Numbered from the stretch's first letter, positions 17,801 to 25,944 are shown. The stretch is DNA of 64,000 nt from Prosthecobacter sp. (GCF_034366625.1 NZ_JAXMIH010000030.1:87863-151862), one strand, 5' to 3'. The notes: generated by a model from the letters alone, not told the origin. Translations and numbers: made by a program.

Positions 17801-18773
17801 ACTCGACGGGCGGCAGATTGTCGTCCTTCACCTCAATATCGCCGCCTTTGGCAATGGCGTGGACACGTTTGTCGCGGTTCGCGGTCTTCACATCGCGCTG
17901 CGCCATCTCCTGCATCATGGTTTGATAATTGGAGATGTAGGGCTTCTCAGGAGTGCGCTCGTTCTGCTTGAAGCCGCCGACGCCAGCCGTGTAGGCGAGG
18001 CCGCTGCGACCGCCATAGACATTGTAGCCGTCCACGGTGCGGTAGCGTTGATGCCACTCCCAGTTCTTCGCCACGATGGCCTGGCGCAGCTTTTCATTCA
18101 CCTGCGGCGCGTCTTTGCCCGTCAGGGCTTTGAAAGCAGCCTCGGCGATCGCTTTGTCGCCCGTGGTGGTCACATAGAGACCATCCAGCGTGCTGCCCTC
18201 CGGCAATCCCTTCGCCGTGGGCTGATACAGATCGACCACAGCCACTCCTTGGGCCTTCGCCACGTCGAGCATGGCGGCGGTGTAGTTTTGCAGATTGGTG
18301 TTCGTGTCCTCGACCTTCGGCAGGCTCGGGTTCGCGAGCTTTTGCAGCGCGATGGGTGAGAATAGCACGATGCGCGGCGCTCCTTTGCCGCTGTAGTTCT
18401 GCGCCTTGGCGTCGTCGATGAACTTGGCGAGGTTCTTCTTAAACTCCTCAATGCCCTCGTAGCCCTTGAAGGACTCGTTGTAGCCGTAGAAGGCGAAAAT
18501 CACGTCTGCCTTCACCTTGGCGAGCCATTCGTCGCGCGTGCCGAAGTTGTCGATGCGGTGCCAGGTCTGCACTTCGTCCCCGGAGAACGCAAGATTGCGG
18601 AAGGTGAGGTCTTTGTCGGCATTCGCCTGTGTGAGCAGTGTTTCCAGCCAGCCGAAGTGCTGCGAGCGGTCCGGCAACGCGTTGCCGAGGATGGCGATGC
18701 TGTCGCCCTTTTTGAGTTCGAGCTGCGCGTGCAGTGAGGCGGCGGCAAGGAGGAAGCAGAGCAGTTTCTTCAT
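14829..18773 (-). CDS. Large secreted SGNH-like / PVC beta-propeller / HEAT-repeat / cupredoxin protein
   Basis: 1314 residues. The signal peptide is MKKLLCFLLAAASLHAQ. Residues 18-240 resemble an SGNH hydrolase (ILGNALPDRSQHFGWLETLL, YGYNESF, RIVLFSPIAL), but the usual GDS nucleophile motif reads GNA. Residues about 375-760 are the propeller of PVC membrane-bound dehydrogenase-type proteins, with acidic loops such as FEDTNGDGTADK and EDTDGDGKGDKR. About 760-1180 are helical HEAT-like repeats. The last 120 residues are a cupredoxin with type 1 copper ligands: His in MPHNLVIVPPG, and Cys, His and Met in FVCTFPGHAVLMWG. I see no CxxCH haem motif, which many relatives carry. Probably a periplasmic sugar-oxidation or electron-transfer protein; the substrate is unknown. 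Confidence 0.85.
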   Translation of the reverse strand: MKKLLCFLLAAASLHAQLELKKGDSIAILGNALPDRSQHFGWLETLLTQANADKDLTFRNLAFSGDEVQTWHRIDNFGTRDEWLAKVKADVIFAFYGYNESFKGYEGIEEFKKNLAKFIDDAKAQNYSGKGAPRIVLFSPIALQKLANPSLPKVEDTNTNLQNYTAAMLDVAKAQGVAVVDLYQPTAKGLPEGSTLDGLYVTTTGDKAIAEAAFKALTGKDAPQVNEKLRQAIVAKNWEWHQRYRTVDGYNVYGGRSGLAYTAGVGGFKQNERTPEKPYISNYQTMMQEMAQRDVKTANRDKRVHAIAKGGDIEVKDDNLPPVESVPTNMPNPKEGKEFNKVPMTGMTFTPEGLVAFPDAKEYLKHIQPEKGLKLTLFADEKMFPELVNPVQMAWDTKGRLWVAAWLNYPERTPTSKKGDSLLIFEDTNGDGTADKMTEFVDDLNCPTGFNFYKDGVIVMQSPNLVYIEDTDGDGKGDKRTILLMGLCAADSHHETNALSYDCGGALYPSDGVFHRTQVETLYGPVRNTNGCIYRFDLNRRSLERFTTDATVNPHGKIWDRWGNAYFTDATGNVNTFAEASSCYLPREGGGSAKLKEFWKRPARPSPGNNIISSRHFPEDWQNNFLNTNVISYQGIWRVPLEQDGAGMKGEISNELVKADPAVYPTFRPSAVSVGPDGALYFCDWANAIIGHMQHHLRDPNRDHGHGRIYKLTYEGRELLKPAKIQGESIESLLENLKAWEDNVRMRSKIELAKHDPAKVAAAAKAWAAKLNKSDKEFEHHRLEALWTHQWVDVVDVDLLKQVLASSEPRARAAATRVLCYWRDRVPGALDLLKVAVNDADMRVRMHAVRALSFYQPTPDAEKALEIAYDVLKQPTDDYIDHVFSECRKGLQSVVKSKVLPKDPAALAEFIAKTTDADLKGLPDVEPVLIEKLTRPKITADIRVKALEEMVKLSGSERPLVIHNMLKLIDAREGAGSTAEELAKLVYTDNPGVVTRYAIQLKALAKDAKTAPVKRSTFAMLIFAARSPDTIWAENVSDGGQLNYLVESIALIPANEAALRAKFQPHLAALLADGKINGGRLRAVLTALPLTGADNASANFKLVAQHLIDGKERNTAAKALMKFPKTSWDATLAKPITDSVLAYGKTVKPQDRSKPEYVEVIAAAKEMAALQSEAGKAILAELKTISVDVFIVHTVHEQLRFDTTRIEVQAGKNFEIIFENDDVMPHNLVIVPPGKHMDIGMAAMTMTPDKLDKQGRAFLPTTFEKEILAATKLLEPGQKETIKLKAPSQPGEYEFVCTFPGHAVLMWGTLSVAK

Positions 18774-18911
18774 GGTTTTGGGAGAGAGCAGGGCAATACG
18801 GAGGCGCAGGCTGAATGTTTGCCCCCGAATCTGCAAGTTCCCTCTTTGTCCTGCGTGACCTGCGGTAGCAAAACTGTTTACTCTTTGGGGCGACTGTGTT
18901 AAACACGATGA

Positions 18912-19145
18912 ATGTCTTTAATTCGTCTGATTTTTGCCATCGCCGCCTGCCTGCTGCTGAGCAGTTGTAGTCTCATCAACACGGCGTTACGGCTGGCCCC
19001 TCTGCTGATGCTGGTAGAGGAGAGCAAGGAGGCGGGTGGTGGCAAATCAATGGAGATGCGAGGACGGCAGGTGGAAGACAGGGGGATGCATGGAATCCTG
19101 CCGGCAGATCGCAGCACCAACTCCGGGCTGGCTTTCAAACGCTGA
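18912..19145 (+). CDS. Small lipoprotein with RQVExRG motif (copy 1)
   Basis: 77 residues. The N-terminus MSLIRLIFAIAACLLLSSCS has a clear lipobox LSSC, giving a mature peptide of about 58 residues. The C-terminal half reads MRGRQVEDRGMHGILPADRS, which closely matches the next gene (ARQVENRG...LPAAGS). I do not recognise a family. The two adjacent genes look like divergent tandem copies. It is followed after 30 bases by copy 2 on the same strand. Confidence 0.65.
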   Translation: MSLIRLIFAIAACLLLSSCSLINTALRLAPLLMLVEESKEAGGGKSMEMRGRQVEDRGMHGILPADRSTNSGLAFKR

Positions 19146-19175
19146 GCATCTTGTTGTTTACAGATTCAAACCGGC

Positions 19176-19463
19176 ATGATAAACACGCTGCTAATGAAAT
19201 ATTTTCGACTCGCCACACTTGTGCTGCTTCCCGTTTGCCTGACCAGTTGTGGAACTCTTAATGGCTTGATGAACAGCTATCCGGTGAGGATGATGGATCA
19301 GACTGCGACCGCACTGTTGGGTTATCTGGCGGAAAACGAGCTTCCTGCCAATGGCAAACCGGCGTCCATTCAGGATCGTGCCCGTCAGGTCGAAAATCGT
19401 GGCATCTACGCTGGTCACCTTCCTGCCGCCGGATCGCCGCGTCAGAGCATGGCGGCACGCTAG
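19176..19463 (+). CDS. Small lipoprotein with RQVExRG motif (copy 2)
   Basis: 95 residues from 19176, or 89 from the ATG at 19194. The signal YFRLATLVLLPVCLTSCGTL has the lipobox LTSC. The mature part includes a hydrophobic stretch (TATALLGYLAENELPANGK) and the motif RARQVENRGIYAGHLPAAGS shared with the preceding gene. The function is unknown; the common motif suggests the same partner or location. Eighteen bases separate its stop from sufS, so it may be cotranscribed, though no functional link is evident. Confidence 0.65.
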   Translation: MINTLLMKYFRLATLVLLPVCLTSCGTLNGLMNSYPVRMMDQTATALLGYLAENELPANGKPASIQDRARQVENRGIYAGHLPAAGSPRQSMAAR

Positions 19464-19481
19464 TTGCCGAGGTCCGAAATC

Positions 19482-20699
19482 ATGGACTGGCATCGCATCC
19501 GCTCTGATTTCCCCATTCTTGACCAGCAGGTTCATGGGCATCCGCTGGTCTATCTGGACAGTGCGGCCAGCAGCCAGAAGCCGCGTGCGGTCATTCAGAC
19601 GCTGTCGCACTACTACGAACGGGACAACGCCAACGTCCATCGGGCGCTGCATGAACTGAGTGTCCGTGCCACCGACGCCTTTGAAACGGCGCGGAAAAAG
19701 GTGGCCCGCTTCATCGGGGCTGCGACGGATGACGAGATCATTTTCACCCGGGGCACGACAGAAGGCATCAACCTCGTCGCCAACACCTGGGGCACGCAAA
19801 ACCTCCGTCCGGGCGATGTCATTCTCGTCACAGGCATGGAACATCACAGCAATCTTGTGCCCTGGCAGCTTCTCGCCCAGCGCACTGGCGCGACGCTGAA
19901 GCACATCCCCGTGCTCGACGACGGCACGCTCGACTCGGCCGCCATTGAGGCATTGCTCAACGAGCAGGTGAAACTCTTCGCCTTCGTTCACATCTCGAAC
20001 TCGCTCGGCACCATCAACCCCGCCCGTGAACTCTGTGCCAAAGCGAAGGCGGTTGGTGCGGTCACGCTGCTCGATGGCGCGCAAAGCGCCGGGCACATGC
20101 CCATCGACGTGCGTGATCTCGGCTGCGATTTCTTTGTCTTCTCCGGCCACAAGATGTGCGGGCCCACCGGGATTGGCGTGCTCTATGGCCGCATGGAACG
20201 GCTCGAAACCATGCCGCCCTGGCATGGCGGCGGTGAGATGATCCTCTCCGTCTCGCTCGAAGCCAGCACCTACAAACCGCCACCGCATCGTTTTGAGGCC
20301 GGTACACCTGACATCGCCGGGGTGATCGGACTCGCCGCCGCCATCGACTACCTCCAGGCGATCGGCCTCGAAAACATCCAGCGCCACGACCACAACCTCT
20401 CCAATTATGCCGTGCAGCAGATGCGTGAGGTGCCAGGTATTCGCATCCTGGGGCCGCAGTCCGGCCATCGCGGGGCACTCGTCGCCTTCCATCTCGACTG
20501 CGCTCATCCACATGACCTTGTCGAGTTTGCCAACAGCCACGGCGTCGCCATGCGTGGCGGTCATCACTGCACGCAGCCGCTGATGAAGCGTTTCAAAGTG
20601 CCCGGCACTACCCGCGCCAGTTTCTATTTCTACAACACGATCGAAGAAATCAACCGGCTCGTCGAAGTACTGCTCGCCGCGCGCAAATTCTTCACCTGA
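19482..20699 (+). CDS. sufS: Cysteine desulfurase SufS
   Basis: 405 residues from the ATG at 19482, with a GAGGT ribosome site 12 bases upstream. This PLP enzyme takes sulfur from cysteine for Fe-S cluster assembly. PLP Lys is K224 in VFSGHKMCGPTGIGVLYG, and the persulfide Cys is C363 in RGGHHCTQPLMKRF, the SufS (group II) pattern. Other family strings include YLDSAASSQKPRAVI, RGTTEGINLVANTWG and GMEHHSNLVPWQ. The stop overlaps the sufU start by one base, so the pair is coupled. No sufBCD genes lie in this window. Confidence 0.96.
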   Translation: MDWHRIRSDFPILDQQVHGHPLVYLDSAASSQKPRAVIQTLSHYYERDNANVHRALHELSVRATDAFETARKKVARFIGAATDDEIIFTRGTTEGINLVANTWGTQNLRPGDVILVTGMEHHSNLVPWQLLAQRTGATLKHIPVLDDGTLDSAAIEALLNEQVKLFAFVHISNSLGTINPARELCAKAKAVGAVTLLDGAQSAGHMPIDVRDLGCDFFVFSGHKMCGPTGIGVLYGRMERLETMPPWHGGGEMILSVSLEASTYKPPPHRFEAGTPDIAGVIGLAAAIDYLQAIGLENIQRHDHNLSNYAVQQMREVPGIRILGPQSGHRGALVAFHLDCAHPHDLVEFANSHGVAMRGGHHCTQPLMKRFKVPGTTRASFYFYNTIEEINRLVEVLLAARKFFT

Positions 20700-21142
20700 T
20701 GCCTCTCTCCGACGACCTCCGCGATCTCTACCAGCAGGTGATCCTCGATCACTCGCGCAATCCGCGTAATCACGGCGAAATCCCGCCTCCCTGCCTGCAT
20801 GCGCATGGTGACAACCCCTCCTGCGGCGACGAGATCGACGTCTGGCTCCGCCTGTCCGACGACGGCCAGAACATCGACGACCTCAAGTTCACCGGCCAGG
20901 GCTGCGCCATCAGCCAGGCCAGCGCCTCCATGATGACGCAGAAGATCAAAGGCAAGTCCAAGGAGCAGGCCGCCGCCATGCGCGAGGACTTCCGCCGTGT
21001 CGTCATGGGGGATGGAATACCGCAGGATGAAGACGCCCTCGGTGAATTGGTTCTGTTGGAAGGCGTGCAAAAGTTCCCACAGCGCGTGAAATGCGCCATG
21101 CTGGCTTGGCGGGCCGTGGAACAGGCACTCGAAGGCCAATAG
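20699..21142 (+). CDS. sufU: Fe-S cluster scaffold / sulfur acceptor SufU
   Basis: 147 residues. The three ligand cysteines are in NPSCGDEIDVWL (C42), TGQGCAISQASASMM (C69) and RVKCAMLAW (C132), as in SufU/IscU proteins. The spacing between the second and third cysteines fits the longer SufU type, which accepts persulfide from SufS, often with zinc. The one-base overlap with sufS (TGATG) supports a functional pair. The fpg gene follows after 3 bases. Confidence 0.95.
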   Translation: MPLSDDLRDLYQQVILDHSRNPRNHGEIPPPCLHAHGDNPSCGDEIDVWLRLSDDGQNIDDLKFTGQGCAISQASASMMTQKIKGKSKEQAAAMREDFRRVVMGDGIPQDEDALGELVLLEGVQKFPQRVKCAMLAWRAVEQALEGQ

Positions 21143-21145
21143 CCC

Positions 21146-21961
21146 ATGCCAGAACTTCCCGAGGTCGAAACCACGCTGCGCGGTGTTTCGCCGCATGTGA
21201 TCGGCAAACGTGTGCGTGAGGTGATCATCCGCGACAAACGCCTGCGCTGGCCGGTGCCGGACGCAATTCATGAACTCGAAGGCTGCCGCATCGATTCGGG
21301 TATCCGCCGGGCCAAATACATGCTCTTTGGCACCGCCAAAGGCACGCTCATGATTCATCTCGGCATGTCCGGCAATCTGCGGGTGCTCTCACCGGACGTG
21401 CCGTTCAAGAAGCACGACCACCTGGCGATCACGCTGGACAGCGGCAAGCAACTCCGCTTGCATGATCCGCGTCGTTTCGGAGCCGCGCTGTGGATTGAGG
21501 GCGATCCCATGCAGCATGCACTGCTCAAAGACCTCGGACCCGAGCCGTTGGGGGATGAATTCACAGCCATGCACCTCCATGCCGCCTGCCAAGGCAAAAC
21601 TGCCGCGATCAAGCTTGTCATCATGGACGCGCACGTCGTCGTTGGTGTTGGCAACATCTACGCCAGCGAGGCCTTGTTCATGGCTGGCATCGATCCGCGC
21701 AAGCCTGCGGGCAAAGTCACGCGTCCGCGTCTTGAAAAGCTGGTCAAAGCCATCCGCGATGTGCTCGCAGCCTCGATCAAGATGGGCGGGACGACATTGC
21801 GCGACTTTGTGAACGAGAGTGGCGAGCCCGGTTACTTCGCCCAGACCCTCCGTGTCTATGATCGCGAGGGCGAACCCTGCCGCGTCTGCGGCGCGAAGAT
21901 CAAACGCATCGTCCTCGGCCAGCGTTCCACCTTCTACTGCCCCAAATGTCAGAAGTCGTGA
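21146..21961 (+). CDS. mutM: Formamidopyrimidine-DNA glycosylase (Fpg/MutM)
   Basis: 271 residues. The catalytic N-terminus MPELPEVETTLRG (Pro2 nucleophile, Glu3) is intact. It removes oxidised purines such as 8-oxoguanine from DNA and cuts the abasic site. The helix-two-turn-helix region (VGVGNIYASEALFMAGIDP) and the C-terminal four-cysteine zinc finger (CRVCGAKIKRI...YCPKCQKS) are present. The gene follows sufU by 3 bases, suggesting cotranscription of cluster assembly and oxidative repair genes. Confidence 0.96.
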   Translation: MPELPEVETTLRGVSPHVIGKRVREVIIRDKRLRWPVPDAIHELEGCRIDSGIRRAKYMLFGTAKGTLMIHLGMSGNLRVLSPDVPFKKHDHLAITLDSGKQLRLHDPRRFGAALWIEGDPMQHALLKDLGPEPLGDEFTAMHLHAACQGKTAAIKLVIMDAHVVVGVGNIYASEALFMAGIDPRKPAGKVTRPRLEKLVKAIRDVLAASIKMGGTTLRDFVNESGEPGYFAQTLRVYDREGEPCRVCGAKIKRIVLGQRSTFYCPKCQKS

Positions 21962-22008
21962 TTCTTTCATTCGTCATTCCGCCATTCGTCATTCAACATT
22001 GATGAGCC

Positions 22009-23058
22009 ATGTCCACCAGCCTTCCCCCTCTCCGCAGTGCTCACGACCTCGAACGCGTTCTCGAATTTGAATTCGTTCGTGCCACTGAAAACGCGGCCTT
22101 GCAGGCCATTCATTGGCTGGGACGTGGCGAGAAGGAACTCGCTGACGGTGCCGCATGCAGCGCGATCTACGGCGTGTTCGACATCCTCGACATCCGTGGT
22201 GAAGTCGTCATCGGTGAAGGCATCAAAGACAACGCGCCCGGCATCTTCGTTGGCGAGCATCTTGGCACATGGCGTGATGGCACGCCGCGATTCAACATCG
22301 CCCTTGATCCCATTGATGGTACCAGCAACATCGCCAAGGGGCTGCCCAACAGCATTTCAGTCATCGCAGCAGCGCAGATTCCCGATGGTGCTCCGTGCGC
22401 GATGAAAAGTCTCCCCAGCTTCTACAGCCATAAGATCGCTTATGGTCCGGCGGTGAAGAAAGCGCTGGAGGGCAGGGGGGACCGTTGCTTCCTCGACATG
22501 CCGCTCACAGAAGTAATCAGCTTCGTGGCCGAAGCATTGGGCAAACGCGAACGCGATCTCGTCGTGGTCACCATGGATCGTCCCCGTCATCACGAGATTG
22601 TCGATGAGGTTCGCCGCACCGGGGCTGCGTTGCGCATGGTTACCGATGGTGACATCGCCGCCGCAGTTGCCCCGTCGATGCCGGAACCGACCTGTGACCT
22701 CTACGTTGGTATGGGCGGCTCGCCCGAAGGCATTCTGGCCGCTGCGGCGTTGAAATGCCTCGGTGGCGACATGCAATTGCGCATGTGGTTTCACAACGAC
22801 GCGCATAAGGCCGAAGTTGCCACCCAGGTCTCCGCATCAGAATTGAATCAAGTGTTTCGGGTGAACGAACTCATCGTCGGTGAGAGCGCCTTGTTCTGCG
22901 CCACCGGCATCAGCGACAGCCCGCTGCTGCCCGGTTGCCGTTTGTTCGGCCATCGCGTCGAAACGCACTCCATCCTGATGCGTTCGCGAAGCGGCACCGT
23001 GCGCCGCATCCATGCCGTGCATGATCTGGACCGCAAAGTGGTGCCACTGAGGGCGTGA
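22009..23058 (+). CDS. glpX: Fructose-1,6-bisphosphatase class II (GlpX)
   Basis: 349 residues. GlpX-type phosphatases hydrolyse fructose 1,6-bisphosphate (and often sedoheptulose bisphosphate) in gluconeogenesis. The Li-sensitive phosphatase motif IALDPIDGTSNIAKGLPNSI holds the metal ligands, and RGEVVIGEGIKDNAPGIFVG and MGGSPEGILAAAALKCLGGD are GlpX signatures. Length is normal. The 47 bases before it contain short CATTCGTCATTC repeats like those near gspH, so the spacer may be a small dispersed repeat. Confidence 0.95.
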   Translation: MSTSLPPLRSAHDLERVLEFEFVRATENAALQAIHWLGRGEKELADGAACSAIYGVFDILDIRGEVVIGEGIKDNAPGIFVGEHLGTWRDGTPRFNIALDPIDGTSNIAKGLPNSISVIAAAQIPDGAPCAMKSLPSFYSHKIAYGPAVKKALEGRGDRCFLDMPLTEVISFVAEALGKRERDLVVVTMDRPRHHEIVDEVRRTGAALRMVTDGDIAAAVAPSMPEPTCDLYVGMGGSPEGILAAAALKCLGGDMQLRMWFHNDAHKAEVATQVSASELNQVFRVNELIVGESALFCATGISDSPLLPGCRLFGHRVETHSILMRSRSGTVRRIHAVHDLDRKVVPLRA

Positions 23059-23210
23059 GAGGATCACGCATCAGCTTTTTCACAAGACACGCAAGGATCT
23101 CAGCCATCCACGATGAGTCTCTCCATTTTGCCGACTTTCTTTGTCAGAGTCTGGTTGTTCAATGGTGTGAAGGCCATCCATTGGCTGCCTGCAGGAATGG
23201 AGCCGTTGCC

Positions 23211-24470
23211 TCAATGGCTTAGGCTTTGCCATACTGTGGGCAGGCGTTCACGCACCAGCTTGGCGCTGTTGGCCGGAATCAGGGCCGGAGAGAGAGGCAC
23301 GTTCTTCGTGTCTTCGTAGTCGAACTGGCCGGGTGACCGCGAATACTTATAGTCGCGGTCCAAGTTGCCGTCAGCGGAGAGTTGAATGCCGACTTCATCG
23401 ACGCGGGGCACGGAGAGGTAGAACTGGCCGTGTTCGAGGATGCAGTGTTCGCCGGGCTTCAAACGCAGCTTTGCCTTGGCAAGCTCACGGAACAGCTCTT
23501 TGGCTGTCGCTTCAGCGGGATTCACGAAGAGGCGCTGTTCGGCGATCAAATCGCGAAACGCTGGCTCCTGGCGCAGTGAATCGAAGGCGGTGTCGATCTC
23601 ATCCTTGGCGAGCGGGTAGTGCGTGCAGCCGAGGACGATGGTTTGCAGCGGTTTGGTCGGTTTGGCATCGCGATAGGCCTCCATCAGGGCACGAGCTTCC
23701 TTCAACGCATACGCTGACACGGATTCAGGAAACGCCGCATCGCCTTCGATGGCTCCGGCGAGTGTGGCGCTGCCCTGCTGGGCGATGACGGGGACGCTTT
23801 GACCAGCAAGGCCGAGGGTTTGGGTGATGGTGCGCGGGTAAACGCCGCTGGCGCAGGTGCCCACTGTGGCGAGGACACCGATGCCGCCGGTAGTTTTGGA
23901 TTCGAGGACACCGCGTGCTCCGGCTTCAACGACACCGACGACGATCACAGGAATTTTCCATGCGGCCACGGCCTTGCGGATGCCTTCGAGGCCGTAGGCG
24001 GTGGCGGTGTTGCAGGCGATGACGATGGCTTTGACCGGCGGCTTGGTGAATGAGGGGACGTTGCCCTTCGCAGGCCAGAATCGCTTGCCGAGGAGAAAAA
24101 TCGTGTCCTTCACGATCAATTCACGCAGGTAGTCGGTGCGGTTGACGGCGGAGTAGTTGCCGTAGGGCATGTTGGCCTGATCGCCGAAATAGATGAAACG
24201 TTCCTGCGCAAAATCGGCCGCGCCATCGGCTCCAGGTTGCAGCGTGTCGTTGTGGAAGGCATCGAGTGTGAGCAGTGCTTCGAGCACCGTGAGTCCGCCG
24301 ATGCCAGAGTCGAACACGCCGATGGGCAGGTGGCGGGTGGCTTCGACATCGCTCCAAGCGGTGGCATCGAAGCTGAACGCCGCTTTGCCATCGGGATGTG
24401 CTTTTGCATGCTCGATGAGATCTGCGGCGTGAACGGCGCAGACGAGCAGCCATGGGAGAAGGAATTTCAT
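23211..24470 (-). CDS. Glutamate racemase-like protein with signal peptide (predicted exported)
   Basis: 419 residues. It begins MKFLLPWLLVCAVHAADLIE, a cleavable signal peptide. The racemase fold follows: IGVFDSGIGGLTVLEALLTL, the first catalytic Cys in VIACNTATAYGLEG and the second in IVLGCTHYPLAKDEID. These are the MurI hallmarks. It is longer than usual MurI (about 265-285) because of the leader, an insertion around residues 60-120 with ERFIYFGDQANMPYGNYSAV, and an extra C-terminal domain of about 100 residues. MurI supplies D-Glu in the cytoplasm, so an exported version is unusual. Its start overlaps the SpmAB fusion stop as ATGA. Confidence 0.85.
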   Translation of the reverse strand: MKFLLPWLLVCAVHAADLIEHAKAHPDGKAAFSFDATAWSDVEATRHLPIGVFDSGIGGLTVLEALLTLDAFHNDTLQPGADGAADFAQERFIYFGDQANMPYGNYSAVNRTDYLRELIVKDTIFLLGKRFWPAKGNVPSFTKPPVKAIVIACNTATAYGLEGIRKAVAAWKIPVIVVGVVEAGARGVLESKTTGGIGVLATVGTCASGVYPRTITQTLGLAGQSVPVIAQQGSATLAGAIEGDAAFPESVSAYALKEARALMEAYRDAKPTKPLQTIVLGCTHYPLAKDEIDTAFDSLRQEPAFRDLIAEQRLFVNPAEATAKELFRELAKAKLRLKPGEHCILEHGQFYLSVPRVDEVGIQLSADGNLDRDYKYSRSPGQFDYEDTKNVPLSPALIPANSAKLVRERLPTVWQSLSH

Positions 24471-25873
24471 GAGAAAAGCATTCGACCAATGATCACAGCC
24501 ATTCCCATGCCGACGACATCGGCGGTGAGTCCGGCTGCGAGGGCGTGGCGGATGCGGCGGATGCCGACGCTGCCGAAATAGACGGCGAGGACGTAGAACG
24601 TGGTCTCGGTGGAACCGTACATGATGGCGGCGGTGTATTTGAGCAGATCGCTGCTCTCAGGCCGCAGCAGGATGTCATTGAGCACGCCGAGCGAGCCGGA
24701 GCCGGTCAGCGGTCGCATCAGCGCCATCGGCAGCAGTTCCACTGGGAAGCCGATGAAGCCAAGCACGGGTCGCAGCATGTATTCGAGCAGCAGGAGCATG
24801 CCGGAGCTGTTGAAAACGGCCAGCGCGGCCAGCATCGCCACGAGGAAGGGCATGATGCGCGTGGCGACGGCAAAGCCCTCCTTCGCGCCTTCGACGAACT
24901 CCTCGTAAACTTTCACGCCCTTCGCCATGCCGACGCCGAGGGTGATGACGAGCACGATGGGAATGGCGAGGCCGGAACCGCCGTTCATGAAGCGCTTCCA
25001 CGCGGGTTCGATTTGCGGCGCTTCAGCGGCAGCCGAGTTTGGCGTGGCTTTGGCTGCGGGTGCGGCCTTCTGCTTCGCCTTTTCGACAACTTGGCTGAGT
25101 CCGGTGGCATGCAAGACGCTCTCACGAGCGGTGGCAGGCATGAATTCGAGCACGGCACAGGCACCAAAGATGACGAACAGGGCGATGAGCCAGAAGCGGC
25201 GTTTCGGCGTGATCTTTTCGGACACGGGCGCGGTTTGATCGGCTGCGGCCGTTGATTCCACGCTGTCATCCGGTTGAATGGCAAACATGGGCAGCTTGCC
25301 GTAAAGTTTGGCTGTGACCACGGCGGTGACGACGGTGCAAGCCGTGGCGAGGATGGTGGGAACGATGATTTGATGAGCGCCTTTGACCCCGGCGGCGTTG
25401 AGGTAGTTGATGGCCGTCATGGGCACGAGCGTGAACGCGGCGGTGTTCATCGCGAGGAAGGTCACCATGGCGTTGCTGGCAGTGTGCTTGTACGGATTGA
25501 GCTCCTGGAGGTGCGTCATGGCCTTGAGGCCAAGTGGCGTGGCGCTGTTGCCGAGGCCAAGCATGTTGGCGGCCAGATTCATGATCATGGCGCTCATTGC
25601 TGGATGATCGCGCGGAACATCGGGAAAGAGGCGGCGCATGATGGGCGAAAGGGCGCGGGCGGCCAGTTCCAGCAGCCCGGCTTTTTCCATGACGCGCATG
25701 ACACCGAGCCAGAAAATCATCAATCCGGCCAGCGGCAGCGCGATGTCCATGACCGCAGCTTTCGATTTGGAGAGAATGGATGCGACGATGCCGCCGTCAC
25801 CGGAGACATTGCCCAGCAGCGCGGCGGCGCACATGCCGGTGAGAAGGAGGAAGGCCCAGATGTAATTCAGCAT
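24467..25873 (-). CDS. SpmA-SpmB fusion (spore maturation / nucleoside-recognition domain membrane protein)
   Basis: 468 residues from MLNYIWAFLLLTGMCAAAL (25873). The first half matches SpmA (LPLAGLMIFWLGVMRVMEKA, MIMNLAANMLGLGNSATPLG). The second half matches SpmB (GLAIPIVLVITLGVGMAKGV, ALMRPLTGSGSLGVLNDILL, GSTETTFYVLAVYFGSVGIR), joined by a linker of about 90 residues including an Ala/Lys/Pro-rich stretch. Separate SpmA and SpmB are needed for spore core dehydration in Bacillus. Fused forms occur in non-sporulating Gram-negatives, where the substrate is unknown. The fusion overlaps the exported racemase gene by 4 bases and is divergent from a B12-type regulator, which suggests a joint envelope role. 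Confidence 0.88.
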   Translation of the reverse strand: MLNYIWAFLLLTGMCAAALLGNVSGDGGIVASILSKSKAAVMDIALPLAGLMIFWLGVMRVMEKAGLLELAARALSPIMRRLFPDVPRDHPAMSAMIMNLAANMLGLGNSATPLGLKAMTHLQELNPYKHTASNAMVTFLAMNTAAFTLVPMTAINYLNAAGVKGAHQIIVPTILATACTVVTAVVTAKLYGKLPMFAIQPDDSVESTAAADQTAPVSEKITPKRRFWLIALFVIFGACAVLEFMPATARESVLHATGLSQVVEKAKQKAAPAAKATPNSAAAEAPQIEPAWKRFMNGGSGLAIPIVLVITLGVGMAKGVKVYEEFVEGAKEGFAVATRIMPFLVAMLAALAVFNSSGMLLLLEYMLRPVLGFIGFPVELLPMALMRPLTGSGSLGVLNDILLRPESSDLLKYTAAIMYGSTETTFYVLAVYFGSVGIRRIRHALAAGLTADVVGMGMAVIIGRMLFS

Positions 25874-25944
25874 GTGGCGGAAAATGTGACAAGACAGTAG
25901 CCAGAGGCGGCGGCAATGCGTAATCGTTCCAGTGCCAGCCTCAA

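Noticed and set aside
16368..18359. 663-codon plus frame over the large secreted protein
   Set aside because: No domain or signal; mirror of the minus-strand gene.
23113..23319. Possible 68-codon plus-strand gene in the spacer after glpX
   Set aside because: Half of it overlaps the racemase gene on the other strand; no motif, leader or ribosome site.
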